The notes beneath the pieces were generated by a model. That model was given only the letters and a program-made list of their open reading frames with translations, did not search any database and had not been told where the DNA came from. The translations under genes were made by a program, and so were the position numbers. This document shows, one piece after another, positions 42,649 through 50,716 of a stretch of 64,000 bases of DNA. The number at the start of each line of letters is the position of its first letter. Position 1 is the stretch's first letter. Source of the DNA: JBGTCD01 sp041749015 (lineage in GTDB: Bacteria > Bacteroidota > Bacteroidia > Cytophagales > Cyclobacteriaceae); NCBI GenBank assembly GCA_041749015.1, contig JBGTCD010000039.1, positions 15,561 through 79,560 on the forward strand, given 5' to 3'.

Positions 42649-43203
42649 TTATTCATCATCATCCTCAATTTTTGCTAACTCACTGTCGATGATTTCTTCA
42701 ATTAGTGCTTTAGTCCTGGCATCGATAGCTGGATCTGCCTTAGCCTGCCTTTTCATAAACCTAAACATGGCATTTTTCCTGATTTCGTAAGCAACAAATA
42801 CCGTATACCGTTGGGTTTCCTTTGAGTAATACTTCTTTTCTCCAACCTTACGTAGGTCAGCAAGGTTGGTATTCATAACCTCACGCACCAAAGTTTGAAA
42901 TTTATCAGCCACATCAGCAGCCCGCTCATTTTCCGTTTGACCAAGGTATTGATCACTTACAGCCCTGATGTTGGTACTTACCTGGCCGGCTAATTGATTT
43001 TTAGCGTCAAGGTCTGCCTTGCTTTTGGCAATATTGTCTTTGGAGCTTTCTGCCTTACCTACCGCACGAAACCACCGGTTATTTGATTCGTAATTTGATC
43101 CCCTAAATGGCTCTTTCACCCTCTTGCCAAATATTCCCTCCCCACATGATGCCGTAAATGCGATGGTAGCCCCCATCATAAAGAGTAGTATTAAGTTTTT
43201 CAT
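42649..43203 (-). CDS. LPP20-like lipoprotein
   Basis: A 184-residue lipoprotein. The ATG at 43203 gives MKNLILLFMMGATIAFTASC with the lipobox cysteine at 20; upstream in-frame ATGs would add an implausible leader. The body contains FRAVGKAESSKDNIAKSKAD followed by an alanine-rich helix, the pattern of the LPP20 family, and ends in an acidic tail IEDDDE. It lies 52 bases after the methyltransferase gene and is probably read from the same or an adjacent promoter. Its role is not known. Confidence 0.75.
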   Translation of the reverse strand: MKNLILLFMMGATIAFTASCGEGIFGKRVKEPFRGSNYESNNRWFRAVGKAESSKDNIAKSKADLDAKNQLAGQVSTNIRAVSDQYLGQTENERAADVADKFQTLVREVMNTNLADLRKVGEKKYYSKETQRYTVFVAYEIRKNAMFRFMKRQAKADPAIDARTKALIEEIIDSELAKIEDDDE

Positions 43204-43255
43204 GATTTTTGGATTTGGATTCATACAAATGTACAACATAAAAATTATGCCAGAC

Positions 43256-43978
43256 TTATTGGTCACTTGAAAAAATGACCAACTCCCAACGAAAAGCCCA
43301 CCGCCACTTTAAGGTAAAAACAGCATCTGGGAGCGTTTTTATTATGTTCAATAAATCTTTCCTTTTAAATGCTCTGAGCACAGAAAGCGGCGCATCATTT
43401 TTGACCATGGGAGACTTTGAAAAAAATCTGGTGATAAATTTAATCGAATAGTAGGCAAACCAATGCCTGTGAAGGTCATTAATTACCACCCCAAGATTGG
43501 CATACTCATGCAGGTTTTGAAGTAACCCTTCCAGAGCGGGCTCGTCAAAATGGTGGGTAAATAAAGTGCATAAATAAATGTCGCAGTCTTTGGATCTGAA
43601 GTCTAAATTAAAAACATTCCCTTGTTCATAGGATATCTCAGGGTAATCTGTAGAATTTTCTTCAGCATACGCGATAATGGATGGATTAGCATCAAAACCG
43701 ACAAAGATGACGGGAATATTCTTTTTCCTGAACCAGTCTGCCACCAGGCGCAGCATATCGCCACCTCCGCATCCCAGGTCCATGATTTTATAAGGCCTTT
43801 CGCGAGGACCGTTTTTTTTTATTAATGATGAAATCCCATTCTGGGTTACATTATTGCCACCGAGCCATTTATTGATCGTACGCAGTTCCTTAAGAGTTTG
43901 CCAGATTACCGGACCCTCTGAATCAAGGACATCCATCAATTCTTCCTCATAAGACCTTTGGTGAAACTTACCCATCAT
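43256..43978 (-). CDS. Class I SAM-dependent methyltransferase of the type III PKS cluster
   Basis: A 240-residue soluble methyltransferase. The SAM-binding motif I is DLGCGGGD at 67-74, followed by an acidic loop at FVGFDANPS and the post-motif NVFNLDF. Its start overlaps the polyketide synthase stop by 11 bases, so the two are translationally coupled. In alkylresorcinol clusters such as srsABC of Streptomyces a methyltransferase modifies the phenolic product; by analogy this one may O- or C-methylate the polyketide. The enzyme type differs from SrsB, which is an isoprenylcysteine-methyltransferase-like membrane protein. Confidence 0.85.
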   Translation of the reverse strand: MMGKFHQRSYEEELMDVLDSEGPVIWQTLKELRTINKWLGGNNVTQNGISSLIKKNGPRERPYKIMDLGCGGGDMLRLVADWFRKKNIPVIFVGFDANPSIIAYAEENSTDYPEISYEQGNVFNLDFRSKDCDIYLCTLFTHHFDEPALEGLLQNLHEYANLGVVINDLHRHWFAYYSIKFITRFFSKSPMVKNDAPLSVLRAFKRKDLLNIIKTLPDAVFTLKWRWAFRWELVIFSSDQ

Positions 43979-45050
43979 CTCTTACTTTCAATAGTACACT
44001 TTCCATGGAAATGCCAGGGCCAAAAGACAATCCAAGGATATTTTTATTGGCATCACTCTTACTGAGGTTGCTCCATTGGGCCTTCAGCACAAATAGAAAG
44101 GTGGGAGAGGACATGTTTCCAAAATATCTCAACACATCATATGAGGCCCCTAGTGATTTTTGTTCCAATCCGAGCAGATTTGTCACAGTCTCCAAAATTT
44201 TCTTACCCCCAGGATGAACCGCATAAAAATCGACCTGATGCATTTCTTTTGCCAGGCGTTCTACCAATCTTGCCAAAGCATTACCAACATGCACAGGTAC
44301 CTGGTCGGAGAGTTTCATCTCAAAACCAAAATCACCTATATTCCAGGTCATATCCTCATGTCCTGTAGGTTCAATACCGCTTAAAAATCTGGTGATCTCT
44401 AGAGATCTGCCTTGAGGACTAGCGGAAATCAATGCTGCTGCTGCACCATCACCGAATAAGGATGCTGATAGCATGCTGTCAGGATCTTTATTTTTTTGCA
44501 GATGAAGACTACAAAGTTCCACACAAACCAAAAGAATTATCGCATCAGGATTTGACCTGGCTATGCTATCTGCCATTTTTAGTCCGTTCAAAGCCCCCTG
44601 ACACCCCATGAAATTAATACAGGTACGCGATATGTCTTCATTAAGGCCTAGCCTGTAAATTAGATCAATATCCAAACCAGGGGCATAAAGCCCGGTACAG
44701 GAGACGGTGATTAAGTGGGTGACTTTTGTTGCAGAAACTTCTATATCCTTGAAACAAGCTTCTGCAGCCATGCCGGCCAAAGGTGCGGCTTCATTCCGGT
44801 AAATCTCCATCCTTTCCCTGGTGGAGGGGGTGTGGCCATTAAAACTAAAAAATGTGGGTGCCTTTCCATTAGAGAAGTCCGGCACCACTGAAAAACGTTC
44901 CTGGATGCCAGTAGCCCGATACAAAACCTCAAGCTGATGCGCTTCTATGTTATCCAGCTTGAGGAATTCATGCATAAAGTGGACTGTATCTTTTTGTATG
45001 TGCCGGTGTTGGGGATTGGCAGTTTGAATGCTATGAATATAGGAGGGCAT
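43968..45050 (-). CDS. Type III polyketide synthase (chalcone/stilbene synthase family)
   Basis: Homodimeric ketosynthase of 360 residues that extends an acyl-CoA with malonyl-CoA and cyclises the chain. The catalytic triad is intact: Cys150 in FMGCQGALNGLK, His279 in YAVHPGG and Asn312 in YFGNMSSPT. The family signature FGDGAAAAL is at about 199-207 and GLSFGPGISMESVLL closes the protein. Starter preference cannot be read directly; bacterial relatives often use long fatty acyl chains to make alkylresorcinols or alkylpyrones. It is coupled to the methyltransferase downstream and divergent from the UbiA-like gene across 58 bases. Confidence 0.93.
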   Translation of the reverse strand: MPSYIHSIQTANPQHRHIQKDTVHFMHEFLKLDNIEAHQLEVLYRATGIQERFSVVPDFSNGKAPTFFSFNGHTPSTRERMEIYRNEAAPLAGMAAEACFKDIEVSATKVTHLITVSCTGLYAPGLDIDLIYRLGLNEDISRTCINFMGCQGALNGLKMADSIARSNPDAIILLVCVELCSLHLQKNKDPDSMLSASLFGDGAAAALISASPQGRSLEITRFLSGIEPTGHEDMTWNIGDFGFEMKLSDQVPVHVGNALARLVERLAKEMHQVDFYAVHPGGKKILETVTNLLGLEQKSLGASYDVLRYFGNMSSPTFLFVLKAQWSNLSKSDANKNILGLSFGPGISMESVLLKVRDDG

Positions 45051-45108
45051 ATGTGTCAGAGAAACGTTGAATTTATTTAACTTGCTAAAAATAGAAATGT
45101 TTACTTAA

Positions 45109-46008
45109 ATGTTTTCAAAATCTTCCTGGCTCCATCTCAGACTTCCCTTTTCCTTTTTGCTATTACCAGTATTTTTATTCGCATTGGCTTATGCTCCTAA
45201 TTTTACGGAAAAGAGCCTGGGTTTGGTGTTTTTTATTTTACATTTTTTGGTATACCCTGCCAGCAATGGATTTAATAGCTATTATGACAAGGATAAAAAA
45301 AGTATTGGTTTATTAAAAAACCCACCTGAAGTTCGGCCAGGCTTGCTCTACCTCTCATTATTATTGGATATTATCGCCTTGATTCTGGCATTTCAGCTCT
45401 CCTTTCTTTTTGTGGTGATGGTGTTGATTTATGGACTGGCCAGCAAAGCCTACAGCCATCCAGGGATCAGACTTAAAAAATACCCCTGGATCGGATGGTT
45501 CATCGCAGGTTTTTTCCAGGGATTTTTTACTTTCCTTATAGCTTATGAAGGCTTGAATGGGTTTGGTTTGGATCAGCTTCTGAGATCAGAAGTTTTAATC
45601 CCGGCCATTCTTAGCTCAGGTATGCTTTGGGGAGCCTACCCAATGACCCAGGTCTATCAGCACGAAGAAGATAGCGAAAGAGGCGATCGAACATTAAGCT
45701 TTGTACTCGGGATCAAAGGCACTTTCCTATTTTCAGCATTGGTTTTTGGGCTGACAGGGCTTGGCTTTATGGCATATTTTTATATAGAAGAAAGCCCCAG
45801 ACACGCCCTTTACTTCATACTAGCCATCCTCCCTATGCTATTGTTTTTCTTCATCTGGTGGTACCGTGTTACAAAAAATACTCAAATAGCAAATTATAAA
45901 AGTACCATGTGGCTCAACCTCGTTACCGCTATTTGTTTGAATGGCTTTTTCTTTTGGTTGTTTCTGGATAAGTCTCAGATCGTTCAGGTGCTTAAAATGG
46001 GCTGGTGA
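45109..46008 (+). CDS. UbiA-family prenyltransferase
   Basis: Integral membrane protein of 299 residues with about eight or nine helices. Prenyl-diphosphate binding motif 1 is NGFNSYYDKD at 53-62 (N and D residues as in UbiA NDxxDxxxD, slightly diverged), and motif 2 corresponds to ASKAYSHPGIRLKKYPW. It would attach an isoprenoid to an aromatic acceptor in the membrane. Menaquinone and haem synthesis use UbiA paralogues too, but its position facing the type III PKS gene suggests the PKS product as acceptor. Its 3' end overlaps the convergent FAD oxidoreductase gene by 25 bases. Confidence 0.82.
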   Translation: MFSKSSWLHLRLPFSFLLLPVFLFALAYAPNFTEKSLGLVFFILHFLVYPASNGFNSYYDKDKKSIGLLKNPPEVRPGLLYLSLLLDIIALILAFQLSFLFVVMVLIYGLASKAYSHPGIRLKKYPWIGWFIAGFFQGFFTFLIAYEGLNGFGLDQLLRSEVLIPAILSSGMLWGAYPMTQVYQHEEDSERGDRTLSFVLGIKGTFLFSALVFGLTGLGFMAYFYIEESPRHALYFILAILPMLLFFFIWWYRVTKNTQIANYKSTMWLNLVTAICLNGFFFWLFLDKSQIVQVLKMGW

Positions 46009-47126
46009 TATTCAAAAGGCTTTCCATGGGTAAGTTTGATGAGTTTTCTAGCAATAAAGGGAGTCTTTCTGCCAAAATTTACTGCCAAAGAGGAAGTCAT
46101 AGTGCTTCCAAAAAGCTTTTGGAGGTTTCTTCCGGCCTTGAGCCTGAATGCAAAGGTGTGGTTCCACCTTTTGGTATACTCTTTCTCCAGGTCTTCACGG
46201 GTGTAGTGCTGGTCTTGAAAGTACTTACAGATCAATTCAGACGCTATCACCGCTCCATGAATGGCCATTGCCATACCATTACCACAAAGAGGTGTAATGA
46301 GCCCGGCACTATCACCTGCCATAATGATATGGTCTTCTACGGGCAATTTCCTTTCAAAGGAGATTTCGTTGATTACCAGTGGATTTTCAAATAGTTTTTC
46401 CCCTTCTCTCAATAAAACCTCCAGCTTAGGATTTTGCCCTAATAGCTGCTCTTCAAGGGTTTCAATATTCTCAAAAGCCTTAAAGGCATCCCTGTGAATG
46501 AGATAGCAAAAATTAGTAATTCCTTTCTCCACATTGCTCACGCCACAATATCCCCCTTTAAAATTATGCAGGGCAACTGTATTGGCCTCGTGGTTGGTCT
46601 TCATGTGAAATTTGATCCCCATGTATGGCGACCTTAAATTCATGAATCTTCTTTTCATATTACGGTCGAGCAGTGACCTTTTCCCAAAACAGCCCAAAAC
46701 AATGGAGGCCTCCAGTTTCTTACCGTCATTAAGGGTTACGGTGAATTTATTATCGGAGAATTTGGTGTCAGTTACTGTTTTACCAGAAAGCACCTTGACA
46801 CCCTCATGCTTTGCCACCTCATACCAATATTGGTCCAGGGAATAGCGGCTGATACCAAAGCCCCCTAGTGGTAAGTCAAGATAGGCACCCTTTCCATTGA
46901 CATCTGTCAAAAGAAATTGATTTATTTCTGATGGACCGAGATGATCAGGATACAAACCCTGGTATTGAAGGAAGGGTTTGGTCTCATTGGAAATGTATTC
47001 CCCACATACCCGATGAAATGGATATTGATACTTTTCAATCAATAGCACTTCAAGGCCCTCCCTCTTTAATAATATTGAGGCCGATAATCCGGCTAAACCC
47101 CCTCCAACTACAATTACAGGTACCAA
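45984..47126 (-). CDS. FAD-dependent oxidoreductase (geranylgeranyl-reductase/hydroxylase type)
   Basis: Flavoprotein of 380 residues. Dinucleotide motif VVGGGLAGLSASILLKREG at 6-24, then the group's Cys motif FHRVCGEYIS, and a second FAD motif GDSAGLITPLCGNGMAMAI. This architecture covers phenolic hydroxylases (like SrsC in alkylresorcinol pathways) and geranylgeranyl reductases. In this neighbourhood it could hydroxylate the polyketide ring to a quinol or reduce the prenyl tail. It is convergent with the UbiA gene and shares 25 bases with it. The substrate is inferred from context. Confidence 0.85.
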   Translation of the reverse strand: MVPVIVVGGGLAGLSASILLKREGLEVLLIEKYQYPFHRVCGEYISNETKPFLQYQGLYPDHLGPSEINQFLLTDVNGKGAYLDLPLGGFGISRYSLDQYWYEVAKHEGVKVLSGKTVTDTKFSDNKFTVTLNDGKKLEASIVLGCFGKRSLLDRNMKRRFMNLRSPYMGIKFHMKTNHEANTVALHNFKGGYCGVSNVEKGITNFCYLIHRDAFKAFENIETLEEQLLGQNPKLEVLLREGEKLFENPLVINEISFERKLPVEDHIIMAGDSAGLITPLCGNGMAMAIHGAVIASELICKYFQDQHYTREDLEKEYTKRWNHTFAFRLKAGRNLQKLFGSTMTSSLAVNFGRKTPFIARKLIKLTHGKPFEYHQPILST

Positions 47127-47226
47127 AATGATGAAATAGCTTTAATGCTCAGATGATTGGAAATATACTTTCAACAAACTTTCACAATATTCGTTATTAA
47201 GATTAAGAATTCCGATAACTTTAATT

Positions 47227-47694
47227 ATGGAGTCAACTAGTACCAAAAAAAATCCTTTCTATGTTTTGTTCATGGGAAACAATCCCATGGACTTGAGTAA
47301 AATTTCTGAGGACATTAAAAACTCAAAGGGTTCTGAAATGATCACAGAAGCAGTTTATAATGTAACGGATCTATTTAAAAAAATAAAAGACCTGGCACCT
47401 ACCTGGATCATCATTGACGAAAATATAGGTCGTAGTAAATTAAAAATGGTCACCAATAGATTAAACAGGGAAACACGATCTTCTGATATACCTGTTTCAA
47501 TATTGAAAAATTCTAATTATCAGGAATCGGGTGTCCTCCATGCAGAAGATTTCATACTCAAAGAGGAGATTACCGCTGAGCATCTTTATCCTGCCTTGGT
47601 CAATATGCTAAAATTCCGGCGTACCCATGTTTTATTCAAAGCGATCTACAGAAAAAGAAAAAGACAATTTAAAAATCTCCTTTCAGCAAGTTAA
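47227..47694 (+). CDS. Degenerate receiver-domain (pseudo-response-regulator) protein
   Basis: A 155-residue stand-alone CheY-like fold with a basic tail. Beta1 reads FYVLFMGNNPMDL where a receiver normally has VDDxPMDL: both acidic residues are Gly17 and Asn18. The phospho-acceptor position Asp64 (WIIIDENIG), the beta4 Ser (IPVSIL) and the beta5 Lys112 (DFILKEE) are kept. Without the acidic pair Mg2+ binding and phosphorylation are unlikely. The C-terminal RRTHVLFKAIYRKRKRQFK is strongly basic, possibly for nucleic-acid or membrane contact. It is convergent with the protease gene (4-base overlap). Confidence 0.7.
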   Translation: MESTSTKKNPFYVLFMGNNPMDLSKISEDIKNSKGSEMITEAVYNVTDLFKKIKDLAPTWIIIDENIGRSKLKMVTNRLNRETRSSDIPVSILKNSNYQESGVLHAEDFILKEEITAEHLYPALVNMLKFRRTHVLFKAIYRKRKRQFKNLLSAS

Positions 47695-48929
47695 AGTCTT
47701 GGTTCTAGTTTAAACTCAAACTTCAATATCTCTTCCTTTCTCTTTATCTCCATTTTTATTTTTTGATTGGGTTTAGAGTTTAAAAAACCATTCATTTCTT
47801 CAAGGGTGTAAGTGCCGGCGTTTCTTCCATTCATTTTTAGTATTTGGTCGCCAGCTTTTAACCCTGCCTTATTGGCAGGGGTATCATCCTGAACAAAGGC
47901 AATCATAAAATTTTTGAGTTTTTCCCCCGTAGCCCTTAATTCAAGCCCAGAAAGATTGTAATAAAAGGGCTCTGAGAATTTGGGATAACTTAACAAATGG
48001 ATTTGATCATTAGGATAGTCAATGATTACATGAAACCTGCTCAATATCATGCCCCCCAATACACCATGTCGTTTTGTTAATGAAAATCTCATACTGTCAT
48101 AACTTGTATGTAAATCAGGATACCCTGCTATAACACCTGATAAGGTAAATGGTCCAATGTGCAAATCACCCGTCCTGGCAATCTTACCATAAATTTCGCC
48201 ACCAAGGCCCCTTCCAAGATAGGCTTCAATATGTTTTTCATTGATTTCTAAGACAGGGTCTGAGCTTAATTGTAGCATAAGCCCAGTGCTGGCACCAGTA
48301 TCAACTAAGAGTTTAGTTGTTATCCGTTTTTGATCTGATACAGTAATTTGCCCTAAGATATAAGGTTTAGTATCATCCACCACTATGGGAATCGAAGCAA
48401 AATTTCGCGGAAGATTAAATGCCCCGGGCCTGATAATGGTTAGAATCTTTTCACTATAATTTATATCAATAACATATCTGGAAAACAATTCGTAACCCAA
48501 AATCCCATGAACCATTACCCCAAGATAATTACTCAGATTAAAAAAGTCAGAATCCAATACCATTGCTGAGTGACCAGCCCCCCTTACACTACCCAAAGAA
48601 AGAGACAGGCCATCTGCTATGTATGCGGTAAAAAATTTCTCCCCTCCTATACCAGTCATAGAGATTTCACGCGAATAAACAATCCCCAGAAAATCAGTGA
48701 TGTCCTTATTGGTAAAAATTGTGGTTTTTACGCCCGTATCGAGGATGAATTTGAGAGGTAATAAATCCTGAACCAGAACAGGCACCACGATCAGGTTATT
48801 ATATATTTCAAATGGGATTTTTACACTATTGACATTATCAGTCATGTAAAACCCCAAAGGACGATCTTGAGTGAAAGCCTGAACACCCAACACTAAGAAA
48901 AAAACTACTCCAATAATCCTGAAGATCAT
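47691..48929 (-). CDS. Aspartyl protease with C-terminal PDZ domain
   Basis: Secreted or periplasmic protein of 412 residues with signal peptide ending VQAFTQ. Two retropepsin-like lobes each carry the catalytic triplet: LKFILDTGVKTTIF near 65 and KLLVDTGASTGLML near 210, so one chain may form a complete pepsin-like active site. A PDZ domain (about 325-405) follows with DDTPANKAGLKAGDQILKMNG. This is a common Bacteroidota family of unknown substrate. Cleavage of envelope or secreted proteins is likely. Confidence 0.85.
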   Translation of the reverse strand: MIFRIIGVVFFLVLGVQAFTQDRPLGFYMTDNVNSVKIPFEIYNNLIVVPVLVQDLLPLKFILDTGVKTTIFTNKDITDFLGIVYSREISMTGIGGEKFFTAYIADGLSLSLGSVRGAGHSAMVLDSDFFNLSNYLGVMVHGILGYELFSRYVIDINYSEKILTIIRPGAFNLPRNFASIPIVVDDTKPYILGQITVSDQKRITTKLLVDTGASTGLMLQLSSDPVLEINEKHIEAYLGRGLGGEIYGKIARTGDLHIGPFTLSGVIAGYPDLHTSYDSMRFSLTKRHGVLGGMILSRFHVIIDYPNDQIHLLSYPKFSEPFYYNLSGLELRATGEKLKNFMIAFVQDDTPANKAGLKAGDQILKMNGRNAGTYTLEEMNGFLNSKPNQKIKMEIKRKEEILKFEFKLEPRL

Positions 48930-49066
48930 TACGGTAACTATTCGGTATCAATTAGTCTAATAATATAGACATTTTTATTGCCAAACATGTTACGATAAAC
49001 GGAAATAATTTATTGAGCCCGGTATTTTATGGGGCTTTCTGAAGAATAGGCACTGATGACCAGCCC

Positions 49067-49174
49067 TTAATGGTTCTTATCGTGATTATTCTTGCTCACC
49101 ATTTTGTTGGGGAAGATAAATGGGGAAAGAATAGCAAGAACGAACAAAACTAACACAAGAATTAGGGCCGCCAT
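49067..49174 (-). CDS. Small single-helix membrane protein (35 residues)
   Basis: A 36-codon frame from ATG at 49174 to TAA at 49067 encodes a hydrophobic helix at residues 2-22 (AALILVLVLFVLAILSPFIF) followed by a polar tail with KMVSKNNHDKNH. The minus strand carries TATATTTG at 49197-49190, an exact match to the phylum -7 consensus, which would start transcription about 10 bases before the ATG. The frame is too short for usual calling and lies in a 457-base gap. The protein could be a subunit or regulator of a membrane complex. Homologues were not searched. Confidence 0.5.
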   Translation of the reverse strand: MAALILVLVLFVLAILSPFIFPNKMVSKNNHDKNH

Positions 49175-49189
49175 GATTTAATTTTTTTT

Positions 49190-49197
49190 CAAATATA
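49190..49197 (-). promoter_or_regulatory. -7 element for the 35-residue membrane protein
   Basis: TATATTTG on the minus strand fits TAnnTTTG, 16 bases before the ATG at 49174. The expected TTG about 20 bases upstream reads TTT. Confidence 0.45.
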
Positions 49198-49319
49198 AAA
49201 ACTCCTCCTTATGATTAAAAGAAAAATAAGAAATCGTCATTCTAAAATATTTGATATTACCTTCGGGACTTCACAAGGGCAACCAAAAAACGTATTACAA
49301 ATTTTTAATTGTGACTGCA

Positions 49320-49349
49320 TTAATGTTCTTTTGATGGAAAGAACATTAA
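49320..49349. promoter_or_regulatory. Perfect 12-bp inverted repeat upstream of the DUF2911 gene
   Basis: TTAATGTTCTTT (49320-49331) and AAAGAACATTAA (49338-49349) are exact reverse complements around the 6-base spacer TGATGG. It ends 37 bases before the GTG start of the DUF2911 gene. There is no T-run and no gene immediately upstream on the plus strand, so an operator for a dimeric regulator fits better than a terminator. Confidence 0.55.
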
Positions 49350-49386
49350 CACTTTTTAATCGTTTACAATATCAAATTAAAAATCT

Positions 49387-49938
49387 GTGAGCAAAAAAAG
49401 AATCTTCATTATTCTTGGATCGCTGGTGCTAATAGTCCTTTTAGCCTTCATCGCACTGAGTATTTATACTAAATCCTTTAGTCCTTTAGAAACCGTAACC
49501 TTTACTAAAGGAGACCATGAGTTATTGATAGAGTATTGCAGGCCCTACAAAAATGACCGGGTAATTTTTGGTGAATTAATTCCCTATAATCAACCCTGGC
49601 GCACTGGAGCCAATGAAGCTACCCTATTCGAAACCAAAAAAGATATCTCCATTGGAGGCAATATCCTTGTAGCTGGAAAGTACTCCTTATGGACCATCCC
49701 CGGAGAAAATGCCTGGGTGGTAATCTTTAACAAATCTTACGGTCAGTGGGGAGTCAAAATGGACGGAAAGGCTAATTTCGATCCGAAAAATGACGCCCTG
49801 AGAATTCCAGTGGCCGTAATCAAAACTGACAATGTATTCGAGCAATTTACAATTGCTTTTGAAGAAGCTGGAAAAAATCTGGAAATGGTCATGATGTGGG
49901 ATCAGACCATGATTGCAGTTCCGATCCTCCTGAATTGA
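49387..49938 (+). CDS. DUF2911 family protein
   Basis: A 183-residue protein with an N-terminal transmembrane or signal segment (IFIILGSLVLIVLLAFIALSIY) and a DUF2911 beta domain. Typical stretches are VIFGELIPYNQPWRTGANEA, GKYSLWTIPGENAWVVIFNK and WGVKMDGK. The start is probably GTG at 49387. DUF2911 proteins are periplasmic or membrane-anchored in Bacteroidota and have no established activity. It stops directly beside the convergent pdxJ gene. Confidence 0.85.
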   Translation: MSKKRIFIILGSLVLIVLLAFIALSIYTKSFSPLETVTFTKGDHELLIEYCRPYKNDRVIFGELIPYNQPWRTGANEATLFETKKDISIGGNILVAGKYSLWTIPGENAWVVIFNKSYGQWGVKMDGKANFDPKNDALRIPVAVIKTDNVFEQFTIAFEEAGKNLEMVMMWDQTMIAVPILLN

Positions 49939-50655
49939 TCAGTCGCGCAATGCCCGCAGGTAAAGTTGTATTGTATTTTCAAGACCAAGATACAGGGCGT
50001 CACCTATCAGGGCATGGCCGATAGATACCTCATCCAATCCCGGTAAATTTTTCTTAAAAAATGAAAGATTGTTAAGGTCCAGATCATGACCTGCGTTTAA
50101 GCCGAGCCCATTTTCTTTTGCTGCCTTTCCTGCCTCAATATAGGGTTTGATGGCGTTCTCGGGGTTGTGAAGGAACTGTTCCGCATAGGGACCGGTGTAC
50201 AATTCAACCCTGTCAGCACCTGCATTTGCTGCCCCTCCCACCATTTTTGATTCCGGATCTACAAAAACGGAAACCCTGATTCCGGATTTTTCAAACTCCC
50301 CAATAATCTCCTTCAAAAATGAGGCATGTTTCACCGTGTTCCATCCCTGGTTGGAGGTAATCACATCCGCAGCATCTGGCACCAGGGTAGCCTGAGCCGG
50401 CTTTACTTTCATCACCAGATCCATATACCTTTGATCCGGATAGCCTTCGATATTAAATTCAGTTTTTACCACTCCAGCCAAATCAAGCACATCCTGGTGT
50501 CTGATATGGCGCTCATCAGGCCTGGGGTGCACTGTGATCCCCTGTGCCCCGAATTTTTCACAATCCTTAGCAGCTTTGACGATATCCGGATTATTCCCCC
50601 CTCTGGCATTACGCAGGGTAGCAATCTTATTGATATTTACACTTAATCGGGTCAT
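49939..50655 (-). CDS. pdxJ: Pyridoxine 5'-phosphate synthase
   Basis: Condenses 1-deoxyxylulose 5-phosphate with 3-amino-2-oxopropyl phosphate in the DXP-dependent route to vitamin B6. 238 residues, TIM barrel. Motifs: LSVNINKIATLRNARGGNNP, GITVHPRPDERHIRHQDV, RVELYTGPYAEQF and GLGLNAGHDLDL. The catalytic Glu/His residues lie in these blocks. It appears monocistronic. pdxA, the partner enzyme, is not in the window. Confidence 0.96.
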   Translation of the reverse strand: MTRLSVNINKIATLRNARGGNNPDIVKAAKDCEKFGAQGITVHPRPDERHIRHQDVLDLAGVVKTEFNIEGYPDQRYMDLVMKVKPAQATLVPDAADVITSNQGWNTVKHASFLKEIIGEFEKSGIRVSVFVDPESKMVGGAANAGADRVELYTGPYAEQFLHNPENAIKPYIEAGKAAKENGLGLNAGHDLDLNNLSFFKKNLPGLDEVSIGHALIGDALYLGLENTIQLYLRALRD

Positions 50656-50716
50656 GACCTATATTATTTCTTAAATTTGAAGAAAAATTTACCTGCAACC
50701 CAATTTTAAAAATAAA

